Source: an uncultured Eubacteriales bacterium (GTDB lineage: Bacteria; Bacillota_A; Clostridia; Christensenellales; Aristaeellaceae). From it: a DNA stretch of 11,315 nucleotides. This document shows, piece after piece, positions 6,120-11,315 of the stretch. The translations under genes and the position numbers were made by a program. The first letter of the stretch is position 1. Each line of letters opens with the position of its first letter. Location: the NCBI GenBank assembly GCA_900321945.1, contig ONXY01000528.1, positions 1 through 11,315 on the forward strand, given 5' to 3'. The notes beneath the pieces are model-generated. The model saw only the letters and a program-made list of their open reading frames with translations, did no database searches and was not told where the DNA came from.

Positions 6120-6803
6120 TCACGCGCCGCCGTTTACATTTCTGATGTACTCTTCCGCTGAAATCATGGGTTTTTCAAGTTCGGCCACCGTTTCCGCGGA
6201 AAGGCGCAGTTCCGCGGCGTATATTTCTCCCGCTTTCTGAAACTTTTCCAGCAGCGGACCGGCCACGGCGGCCGCTTCGGGCACATTGAGCAGGGGCGTT
6301 TCCGGCACGCAGACGATGTCCGGATTTCCGAAGCAGACCCCGCACATCTTCTTCAGCCCGTCGAAGTTGCCTTCCCAGTGAGGAAAACCGCAGCCGCAGA
6401 TCACCAGGGTGCGGATCCTTGAAAAATCCGCCAGCGCTTCATGCCGTACCGTTCCGTCCGGCTGCCGTACCATGCGCATCTTCACCAGCGGGATCGTCCT
6501 GTCCAGCACCGCTTTCAGGTGGGAAGGCATGCCGTAGCAGTACAGCGGAAAACTCCAGATGATCACATCCGCGTTCCGGTACAGATCAAGAATCCCGTTC
6601 TGGTCGTCCGCGATCACGCAATGGCCGTCTCCCCGCTGCCAGCAGCCGAAACAGCCCCGGCAGGGCGAGATCTTCTTTTCCCTCACATGAACAATATGGA
6701 TCTCGTGTTCACCGCTTCGGTTCATGCCTTTGAGAAAGGCGTCGGTCAGGCGGAAAGTATCGCTCTTCACCTTCGGACTTCCGTTCAGAACAAGGATTTT
6801 CAT
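6120..6803 (-). CDS. Flavodoxin family NAD(P)H-dependent oxidoreductase (iron-sulfur flavoprotein-like)
   Basis: The 227-residue protein is a single flavodoxin-fold domain. It starts MKILVLNGSPKVKSDTFRL, the FMN phosphate loop (residues 1-19). A cluster C48-x2-C51-x2-C54-x7-C62 has exactly the spacing seen in the downstream fusion protein. NADVIIWSFPLYCYGMPSHL (78-97) is the second flavin-binding block, followed by LKAVLDR. Family members transfer electrons from NAD(P)H through FMN to quinones, nitro compounds or oxygen species; the four cysteines could ligate an iron-sulfur cluster. The physiological acceptor is unknown. GAGGAGG at 6815-6809 lies 5 nt before the ATG, deciding the start. It is the first gene of the operon, expressed from the consensus promoter at 6923-6951 with a leader of about 110 nt. 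Confidence 0.88.
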   Translation of the reverse strand: MKILVLNGSPKVKSDTFRLTDAFLKGMNRSGEHEIHIVHVREKKISPCRGCFGCWQRGDGHCVIADDQNGILDLYRNADVIIWSFPLYCYGMPSHLKAVLDRTIPLVKMRMVRQPDGTVRHEALADFSRIRTLVICGCGFPHWEGNFDGLKKMCGVCFGNPDIVCVPETPLLNVPEAAAVAGPLLEKFQKAGEIYAAELRLSAETVAELEKPMISAEEYIRNVNGGA

Positions 6804-6839
6804 AAAAGCCTCCTCATATTTTCATCCGAAGATCAGCAG

Positions 6840-6857
6840 CCCGGCTCCGCCGCCGGG
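6840..6857 (-). other. Leader hairpin of the flavoprotein operon
   Basis: CCCGGC and GCCGGG pair perfectly around a 6-nt loop, within the predicted 5' leader and about 25 nt upstream of the GAGGAGG ribosome site. It might modulate translation or be chance in GC-rich DNA. No riboswitch class was recognised. Confidence 0.35.
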
Positions 6858-6922
6858 ATACTTTCCTTCGCGTCTTCAGCGGTACGGACTTCCGCACAAA
6901 ACAGGCGGCCGTTTGTCCGCTT

Positions 6923-6951
6923 ATTATAGTGAACGAAAGGTCACCTGTCAA
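6923..6951 (-). promoter_or_regulatory. Full-consensus sigma-A promoter of the flavoprotein-GNAT operon
   Basis: On the minus strand TTGACA (6951-6946) and TATAAT (6928-6923) are both perfect consensus boxes separated by the ideal 17 bp. This predicts a very strong promoter starting near 6916. Such strength usually implies a repressor or a need for high expression. Confidence 0.85.
6929..6944. promoter_or_regulatory. Candidate operator in the promoter spacer: GTGA-N8-TCAC
   Basis: The plus-strand sequence GTGAACGAAAGGTCAC has matching 4-bp arms and lies exactly between the -10 and -35 boxes. A repressor bound here would block polymerase. The arms are short, so this is tentative; the likely regulator is not identified and could be encoded elsewhere. 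Confidence 0.35.
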
Positions 6952-7106
6952 TCTGATTATGGATTTTTGCCTTTCCGCGCCTGCGTCCCGGTTCCGCCGG
7001 TCAGCGCGACGGCCGTCGTCCCGTCTCTGTCAACGGCAGCAAGGCTTATCGGACCGCTCCGGAGCGCGCTGCGGATTCCGGCATAAGTACACCCGGGCGG
7101 CTTTTC

Positions 7107-7126
7107 GGTTCGGCGGCGCCGGAACC
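7107..7126 (-). other. Bulged hairpin downstream of the MATE gene
   Basis: GGTTC/GAACC and GGC/GCC arms form an 8-bp stem with one bulged base and a 3-nt loop, about 50 nt past the MATE stop codon. It is placed as a terminator would be, but the minus strand continues GAAAAG rather than a T-run, so Rho-independent termination is doubtful. Confidence 0.3.
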
Positions 7127-7172
7127 TGCCTTCCGTCGCCGCCTTTGGGCCAGCGGCCCCGTCAGCCGGGAC

Positions 7173-8570
7173 TCACGGCCCGTCCGTCAGCCCGCCTGCA
7201 GGCGTTTTCCCGCTGCCGCCGTTTTTCATCTTTCTCCAGATCAGGATATACATCGTGATGAAACAGGCGGTGGCGCCGGTCAGCTGGCTGATCAGTTCCG
7301 CCCAGAAGACGCCGTCCGCGCCGAGTCCCATCCCCGGAAGAAGAAGCGTAAGGGGGGCCACGAGCACCACTTTGCGCAGCATGGAGAAAAACAGCGCCAA
7401 GGCGGGACGGTTCAGCGCCACGAAGGTGGACTGGCCCGTCAGCTGCAGCGCCATGAAGGGGAAGGCTCCGAAATAGATCCGGGCGCATTCCGCGGTCTTC
7501 GCGGTCAGCGCGGCGTCCGCGGTGAAGACTCCGATCAGCGGCTCCGGCGCGAACCGGATCAGCGCCCAGATCGCGACGTTGACCGAGAGCCCGAACAGGA
7601 AGAGAAAGCGGATGCAGCCGGACACCCGTCTGTATTCCTTCGCTCCGTAGTTGTAGCTCATCACGCTCTGCCCGCCGGCCGTCACGCCGTTGACGGGCAG
7701 GCTCGCGATCTCCCGGATGGAGTTGATCAGGCTCATCGCTCCGACGTACAGCGTACTCGCCGCGCCCCCCCAGGCTTTGAGCATGACGTTGACGATCGCC
7801 TGCGTCAGGCTGTTGGTCACCTTGAAGGTGAAACCCGTCAGCCCCAGCTTCACGATATCCGCTAGCAGCGCGCGGTCGATCAGGAGCCGCGTCAGACGCA
7901 GCGGCGCGCGCCGGCCCCGCAGGAACCGCAGAACCCAGGCGGCGCTCGCCGTCTGGGAGATCACCGTCGCCAGCGCCGCGCCTTCGATGCCCATGCCGCA
8001 TGTGTAGATCAGAAGCGGATCCAGCGCGATGTTCAGCGCGGCGCCGATGATCACCGTCATCATGCCGGTTTTCGGGAAGCCCTGGGCGTTGATGAAGGGG
8101 TTCATCCCCAGGCTGATCAGCACCGGCACCGTGCCCAGCACATAGATCCGGAAATAACCCAGCGCCGCCGGAAGCGTCTCGTCGTCACCGCCGAGCAGCC
8201 GCAGCGTCAGCGGAGCGCCGGCGTACAGCGCCGCCGTAAGAATGAGGCCCGTGATCAGCAGCACCGTGAAAGCGGTGCCCATGATCCGTTCAGCCTTCTC
8301 ATCCCGGCCCTGACCCCGGGCGATCGTGGCGAGCGTCGCGCCGCCGGTGCTGCACAGGTTCGCGAAAGCTCCGATCAGCGTAATCAGCGGAAAGCAGATC
8401 CCAAGGCCCGTCAGCGCGACTGTTCCGCCCCGCGGCATATGGCCGATATACATCCGGTCCACGATGCTGTACAGCACGTGAACAAGCTCAGCCAGCATCA
8501 TCGGCAGGCCGAGCCTGAGGATATTGAGCGAAACCTTTCCCTGCGTAAAATCGCCCTCGCGCGTCGTCAT
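7173..8570 (-). CDS. MATE family efflux transporter
   Basis: The 465-residue integral membrane protein has about 12 hydrophobic segments in two related halves, the usual MATE length. The start block (FTQGKVSLNILRLGLPMMLA, then VDRMYIGHM) is typical, and the second half contains the family pattern GVTAGGQSVMSYNYGAKEYRR. MATE proteins export cationic drugs or metabolites in exchange for sodium or protons; the substrate here cannot be read from sequence. The ATG at 8570 is chosen because AGGTG (8581-8577) lies 6 nt upstream; the GTG at 8579 is part of that ribosome site. The gene follows the alpha/beta hydrolase gene by 54 nt with no terminator between, so the pair is probably one transcript, perhaps combining modification or hydrolysis with export. 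Confidence 0.93.
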   Translation of the reverse strand: MTTREGDFTQGKVSLNILRLGLPMMLAELVHVLYSIVDRMYIGHMPRGGTVALTGLGICFPLITLIGAFANLCSTGGATLATIARGQGRDEKAERIMGTAFTVLLITGLILTAALYAGAPLTLRLLGGDDETLPAALGYFRIYVLGTVPVLISLGMNPFINAQGFPKTGMMTVIIGAALNIALDPLLIYTCGMGIEGAALATVISQTASAAWVLRFLRGRRAPLRLTRLLIDRALLADIVKLGLTGFTFKVTNSLTQAIVNVMLKAWGGAASTLYVGAMSLINSIREIASLPVNGVTAGGQSVMSYNYGAKEYRRVSGCIRFLFLFGLSVNVAIWALIRFAPEPLIGVFTADAALTAKTAECARIYFGAFPFMALQLTGQSTFVALNRPALALFFSMLRKVVLVAPLTLLLPGMGLGADGVFWAELISQLTGATACFITMYILIWRKMKNGGSGKTPAGGLTDGP

Positions 8571-8624
8571 CCGCAACACCTTTCGTCCTCTGTCAGGCTC
8601 ACCGTACGGCCGGGCGGCATCCTT

Positions 8625-9425
8625 TCACCGGCAGAAATCCGCCACGCGCCGCAGAAAATCCGGGGCCTCCTCGTAGAGGCCGTGGCCGAGATCCGGATAC
8701 ATATACAGTTCGCAGCCGGGGATCCGACGGGCAATCTCCTCCGACGCCTCCCCGGTGACGATTCTGTCCTGCTTTCCGCCGATCACCAGCACGGGGCAGG
8801 AGACGGTTTCCAGCTGGTCATACGCGTTGTGGGTGACGCAGGAACGCGCCTGGATCAGAAAACGGTCAAAGGATTTCGGCCTGCCGAGGCTGCCGATCAG
8901 GGCTGCGGAGACCCGGGCCTGCCGGATCCGCTTTTCGGAATAGGACCGTTCCGCCGTATCCAGCATGATTCCCCGGTAATCCCCGCGCTCCGCCATTTCC
9001 GTCCACACGCGGACGGCTTCCTCCACCGTCGGGTTCGGCCGGCACAGCGTGACGGTCAGCACCAGCTTTCCCACTTTGTCCGGATGACGGACGGCGAGCC
9101 ACTGGGCGATCATCCCGCCCTGGGAGACGCCGACGACGCCGGCGCCCGAAAGCCTCAGAAGCTCCATGGCCTCGTTCTGGTCCTCCGCCATGTCCAGCGT
9201 GGTCATGCCGGGGGAGAGCCGGACGCGGCGGCTGAACACGTACACCGTGAAATCCTCCGCCAGCGTCCGGTACATCAGGGCGAAGGGCAGCGCCAGCCCC
9301 TTCACGGTTTTCAGCCCGTCCCCGACGCCCGGGATCATCACCAGCGTCTTCGCTCCGGATCCGAACCGGATATAATCCATATCTCCCGTGCTCAGTTTCA
9401 GCCGGCCGTTTTCCGAGTTCAGCAT
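8625..9425 (-). CDS. Alpha/beta hydrolase
   Basis: The 266-residue cytoplasmic protein fits the alpha/beta hydrolase fold. The oxyanion-side motif is VMIPGVGDG (29-37). The nucleophile elbow is GVSQGG with S101. The acid is probably D220 in VIGGKQDRIV, and the base is H248 in PDLGHGLYEE, so the full catalytic triad is visible. There is no signal peptide or lipobox. Relatives hydrolyse esters, lactones or C-C bonds; the substrate is unknown. A GGAAAG-like ribosome site lies about 9 nt ahead of the ATG at 9425. It is transcribed just ahead of the MATE gene. Its own promoter is not clear: a TATAAG box at 9487-9482 lacks a good -35 partner. Confidence 0.9.
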   Translation of the reverse strand: MLNSENGRLKLSTGDMDYIRFGSGAKTLVMIPGVGDGLKTVKGLALPFALMYRTLAEDFTVYVFSRRVRLSPGMTTLDMAEDQNEAMELLRLSGAGVVGVSQGGMIAQWLAVRHPDKVGKLVLTVTLCRPNPTVEEAVRVWTEMAERGDYRGIMLDTAERSYSEKRIRQARVSAALIGSLGRPKSFDRFLIQARSCVTHNAYDQLETVSCPVLVIGGKQDRIVTGEASEEIARRIPGCELYMYPDLGHGLYEEAPDFLRRVADFCR

Positions 9426-9456
9426 GATCCGATTCCTTTCTTTCTCCGAAAAGGCG

Positions 9457-9473
9457 AGCGGCGCGGAGCCGCT
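9457..9473 (-). other. Hairpin in the leader of the hydrolase gene
   Basis: AGCGGC-TCCGC-GCCGCT (minus strand) has a 6-bp GC stem followed by CGCCTTTTC. It lies between the AIM24 stop codon and the hydrolase start. It could be a weak terminator for AIM24 or an attenuator of the hydrolase-MATE pair. Confidence 0.35.
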
Positions 9474-9493
9474 TCCCTGTACTTATACGGCGG

Positions 9494-9514
9494 CGCGCGG
9501 AAAGGCTCCGCGCG
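9494..9514 (-). other. Strong 8-bp hairpin downstream of the AIM24 gene
   Basis: CGCGCGGA and TCCGCGCG pair perfectly around a 5-nt loop, and a G-T pair plus a G-C pair can extend the stem. It starts about 54 nt after the AIM24 stop codon. No T-run follows, so it may be an RNA end-protecting or Rho-related structure rather than a standard terminator. Confidence 0.4.
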
Positions 9515-9567
9515 TCCGGGCCGGAAATCCGGGGGCTTTACGCCGGCCGGGGCGGACGGACCGCGCG

Positions 9568-10248
9568 TCAGCTGTTTTTGTTCGGCAGAAGCGAAGCGAT
9601 GAGGCCGGCAAAGTTGGAAACCGGCATCGTCTGTACGACGATGCGCCCGGGGCCGGTGACGAGGGTGTTGAACAGGCCTTCGCCGCCCATCAGGACATTC
9701 TTGAAGCCCTTGATCTGCTGGACCTCCATTGTCACGGTGGCATCCATCATGGCCAGATAACCGGTGTCGATCACCATCTGCTGGCCCTTTTCCAGCTCAT
9801 ACTCGACCGTCGATCCGTCAATCTCCAGGAAGGCCGTGCCGCTGCCGGAAAGCTTCTGCATGACGAAGCCCTCGCCGCCGAACAGGCCGCCGGCAAGCTT
9901 TTTCTGGAAATGGACGCTCAGCTCAACGCCGTCGGTTGAGGCCAGAAAGGCCTTCTTCTGACAGATGATCGGCCTGGAGGGCGTGATCTCATAGGCGCGG
10001 ATGGAACCCGGGAAGGAAGAAGCGAAAGCGATCATACCCGGGCCGCCTTTCGCGGTGTAGTGGTTCTGCATCATTGATTCTCCGGAAAACATACGGCCGA
10101 ACATCTTGCCCAGGCCGCCGCCGGAGGTCTGCATTTCCATGTTCACCGTCATCCAGCTCATGGCGCCGGCCTCGCAGATCATCGTTTCGCCGCCGTCCAG
10201 CTCGCAGATTACGACCGGCATGGGTTCTCCCTTAATCTGATACTTCAT
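9568..10248 (-). CDS. AIM24 family protein (TIGR00266)
   Basis: The 226-residue protein matches the AIM24/TIGR00266 family in length and in its glycine-rich repeated blocks: CEAGAMSWM (25-33), GGGLGKMFGRMFSGES (43-58), GGLFGGEGFVMQKLSG (120-135), and GGEGLFNTLVTGPGRIVVQT (188-207). The family forms a beta-rich fold related to tryptophan RNA-binding attenuator-like proteins. Its bacterial function is not established; the yeast namesake is mitochondrial. No membrane helix or signal peptide is seen. The start at 10248 is set by a GAGGAGG site (10264-10258) 9 nt upstream. The open frame continues to 10422, but that extension is arginine-rich, crosses the promoter and is not family-like. It appears monocistronic or loosely linked to the hydrolase 142 nt downstream. 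Confidence 0.9.
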   Translation of the reverse strand: MKYQIKGEPMPVVICELDGGETMICEAGAMSWMTVNMEMQTSGGGLGKMFGRMFSGESMMQNHYTAKGGPGMIAFASSFPGSIRAYEITPSRPIICQKKAFLASTDGVELSVHFQKKLAGGLFGGEGFVMQKLSGSGTAFLEIDGSTVEYELEKGQQMVIDTGYLAMMDATVTMEVQQIKGFKNVLMGGEGLFNTLVTGPGRIVVQTMPVSNFAGLIASLLPNKNS

Positions 10249-10288
10249 GAATCCTTTCCTCCTCTGCATACAGTCTGATTCCGCAGGC

Positions 10289-10318
10289 AGTTTATCATAT
10301 CCGGCCCGCTCCGCGCAA
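10289..10318 (-). promoter_or_regulatory. Probable promoter of the AIM24 gene
   Basis: On the minus strand TTGCGC (10318-10313) and TAAACT (10294-10289) are 18 bp apart, with a TG one base before the -10 box. The predicted start near 10282 precedes the GAGGAGG ribosome site. Both boxes are partial matches, so the call is moderate. Confidence 0.45.
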
Positions 10319-10321
10319 CCT

Positions 10322-10341
10322 GCGGCGCTCCGCGTTTTTTT
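10322..10341 (+). terminator. Weak plus-strand terminator-like element
   Basis: GCGG-CGCT-CCGC is a 4-bp stem (a T-G pair can add a fifth) followed by G and seven T residues at 10335-10341. No plus-strand gene ends nearby, so its purpose is unclear. The stem is short. Confidence 0.25.
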
Positions 10342-10347
10342 CTCCTG

Positions 10348-10382
10348 AAAAAAGCCGCACAAGGCATCGCCTGTTACGCGGC
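10348..10382 (-). terminator. Orphan minus-strand intrinsic terminator
   Basis: On the minus strand GCCGC (10382-10378) pairs with GCGGC (10358-10354) around an inner CAGGC-GAT-GCCTTG hairpin, and six T residues follow (10353-10348). This is a good terminator shape. No minus-strand gene lies upstream in the window, so it may stop antisense transcription from the pxp operon before it enters the AIM24 promoter, or end an unrecognised small RNA. Confidence 0.45.
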
Positions 10383-10467
10383 GTATGAGGTCCGGACGGA
10401 AAGCGGCCCGGCGGCGGCTCACGGTTTCCGCCGCCGCGGACTTCCGCCGTCAATTGCACCTCCGATA

Positions 10468-10496
10468 TTTACATTCCATACGGGCGGAACTATAAT
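10468..10496 (+). promoter_or_regulatory. Sigma-A promoter of the pxpBC operon
   Basis: TTTACA (10468-10473) and a perfect TATAAT (10491-10496) are 17 bp apart, predicting a start near 10503 and a leader of about 56 nt. The -35 box differs from consensus at one base. Confidence 0.75.
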
Positions 10497-10508
10497 CATA
10501 CCGTGTAC

Positions 10509-10537
10509 GGAAAAAATAAAGCCGCGCAGCGGCGCGG
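10509..10537 (-). terminator. Hairpin in the pxpB leader, terminator-like on the minus strand
   Basis: CCGCGC-AGCG-GCGCGG (10522-10537) is a perfect 6-bp stem preceded on the plus strand by an A-rich run. Read on the minus strand it becomes a stem followed by CTTTATTTTTT, a plausible intrinsic terminator against antisense transcription. On the plus strand it is a leader stem-loop about 10 nt ahead of the pxpB ribosome site. Confidence 0.4.
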
Positions 10538-10558
10538 AGGGTTTCCGGAGGCGGGAAG

Positions 10559-11248
10559 ATGCGGCTGAAACCTGTGGGAGTGGACGGAATCCTGGCGGTG
10601 CTGGGGGAGGAGATCTCCGAGAGCACGGGAGCGCGCGTGACGGCGCTGAATGAGGCGCTGCGCAGGGAGGCGCCCGAAGGGCTTCTGGAGACGGTGCCCG
10701 CCTACGCCTCGCTCCTGGTGCGCTTCGATCCCTTTGCCGCGGACTGGGACGAACTGGCGGCCGCGCTCATCCGTCTGGAGAAAGGGCTTCAGGAGAGCTC
10801 CGCCGGAGCCGGGAGGACGGTGGAGCTTCCGGTGTGCTACGGAGGGGAGTTCGGGGAGGATCTCTCCTTTGTGGCGAAGAACGCGGGGCTTACGGAGGAC
10901 GAGGTGATCCGTCTGCACAGCGGGCGGGATTACCGGGTGTACATGCTGGGCTTCCTGCCGGGGTTCCCCTATCTGGGAGGACTGGATCCCCGGCTGGAGA
11001 CGCCCCGGCTGGAAACGCCGAGAACCCTGATTCCGGCCGGCTCCGTAGGGATCGGAGGCAGACAGACCGGGGTTTATCCCCTGGCTTCCCCCGGCGGCTG
11101 GCGGCTGATCGGCCGGACGCCCGTTCCGCTGGACGACGGGGAAAGACTGCCCTACGCCGCGGGAGACCGGATCCGCTTTGTACCGATATCCCCGGATGAA
11201 TTTGCCGCGGTCAGACGCCGCGCGGAGGAGGGAAAGCCGTGGGCATAG
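10559..11248 (+). CDS. pxpB: 5-oxoprolinase subunit PxpB (KipI family)
   Basis: The 229-residue protein is a complete KipI/PxpB homologue. The diagnostic block is GFLPGFPYLGGLDPRL (131-146), followed by IPAGSVGIGGRQTGVYPLAS and PGGWRLIGRTP (158-188). The earlier VELPVCYGGEFGEDL and VIRLHSGRDYRVYMLGF are also family-typical. In known systems PxpA, PxpB and PxpC together hydrolyse 5-oxoproline (pyroglutamate) to glutamate using ATP, with PxpB and PxpC forming the ATP-dependent part. In Bacillus subtilis KipI was first described as an inhibitor of sporulation kinase KinA. GGAGG at 10547-10551 lies 7 nt before the ATG. The end overlaps pxpC by 10 nt. No pxpA is present in this window; it may lie downstream. 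Confidence 0.93.
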   Translation: MRLKPVGVDGILAVLGEEISESTGARVTALNEALRREAPEGLLETVPAYASLLVRFDPFAADWDELAAALIRLEKGLQESSAGAGRTVELPVCYGGEFGEDLSFVAKNAGLTEDEVIRLHSGRDYRVYMLGFLPGFPYLGGLDPRLETPRLETPRTLIPAGSVGIGGRQTGVYPLASPGGWRLIGRTPVPLDDGERLPYAAGDRIRFVPISPDEFAAVRRRAEEGKPWA

Positions 11249-11315
11249 AGGTGCTTCGTCCCGGAGCGCTGACCACCGTTCAGGATTCGGGCCGAACGGG
11301 ATACGCAGCCAGGGG
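11239..11315 (+). CDS. pxpC: 5-oxoprolinase subunit PxpC (KipA family), 5' fragment cut by window end
   Basis: Only the first 25 codons are present, but they include the strongly conserved KipA/PxpC start, EVLRPGALTTVQDSGRTGY. It begins with GTG at 11239, inside the last codons of pxpB and 10 nt before that gene's end, with a GGAGGG ribosome site just upstream. A second in-frame GTG at 11251 is less likely. PxpC is the partner of PxpB in ATP-dependent 5-oxoproline cleavage. The rest lies beyond the window. Confidence 0.9.
   Translation, partial: MGIEVLRPGALTTVQDSGRTGYAAR

Larger units (their letters stand above)
6804..7172. other. Gene-free region between the MATE gene and the flavoprotein operon
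   Basis: The 369 bp hold no convincing gene. From 6804 to about 6916 is the leader of the flavoprotein operon, with a hairpin at 6840-6857. Positions 6923-6951 are its promoter. From 6960 to 7172 lies the 3' flank of the MATE gene, which stays open in the MATE frame past its stop for 71 codons. A bulged hairpin at 7107-7126 may mark the end of the MATE transcript but lacks a T-run. Confidence 0.6.

Noticed and set aside
7055..7066. 12-bp palindrome CGCTCCGGAGCG
   Set aside because: It lacks a loop for a hairpin, is not near a promoter, and is unsurprising in GC-rich DNA.
8571..8579. GTG start at 8579 for the MATE gene
   Set aside because: That GTG is part of the AGGTG ribosome site serving the ATG at 8570.
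8439..9602. 387-codon plus-strand open frame
   Set aside because: Antisense to the alpha/beta hydrolase gene, whose catalytic motifs are clear on the minus strand; His/Arg/Gly-rich composition is typical of shadow frames.
10249..10422. 58-residue upstream extension of the AIM24 frame
   Set aside because: It spans the AIM24 promoter and a minus-strand terminator, is Arg-rich, and the GAGGAGG site supports the start at 10248.

Overview
This window looks like part of the chromosome of a GC-rich member of the Bacillota, most likely an anaerobic gut- or rumen-type Clostridia lineage. GC is around 60% by eye. The reasons are strong AGGAGG-type ribosome binding sites in front of most genes, recognisable sigma-A promoters, and gene families common in such bacteria: small flavodoxin-fold oxidoreductases, a MATE transporter, GNAT acetyltransferases and a regulator carrying a desulfoferrodoxin-like domain. 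The order or family cannot be fixed from this sequence. No tRNA, rRNA, CRISPR array or insertion sequence was seen.

Layout. (1) At 142-3659 a plus-strand operon encodes a VanZ-like membrane protein with a C-terminal VOC/glyoxalase-like domain, a polytopic membrane protein ending in a YdcF/SanA-type DUF218 domain, and a TPR protein with a cysteine pair at each end. The first two suggest cell-envelope work. (2) At 3645-4311, convergent with that operon, lies a minus-strand XRE repressor-like protein fused to a complete two-iron superoxide-reductase (desulfoferrodoxin) module, with its own promoter. (3) At 4466-6951 a minus-strand operon runs from a full-consensus promoter through a flavodoxin-fold oxidoreductase, a flavodoxin-fold/GNAT fusion and a stand-alone GNAT acetyltransferase. 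(4) At 7173-9425 a minus-strand pair encodes an alpha/beta hydrolase and a MATE efflux transporter. (5) At 9568-10318 is a minus-strand AIM24/TIGR00266 protein. (6) At 10468-11315 a plus-strand operon starts 5-oxoprolinase genes pxpB and pxpC; pxpC is cut by the window edge.

How it may fit together. The middle third (3645-6951) could be a small redox and detoxification neighbourhood: an iron-site-containing regulator next to two flavoproteins that share the same four-cysteine spacing, plus acetyltransferases. This is inference from adjacency. The most unusual items are the XRE-desulfoferrodoxin fusion with an inverted repeat inside its promoter, the VanZ-VOC fusion and the flavodoxin-GNAT fusion.
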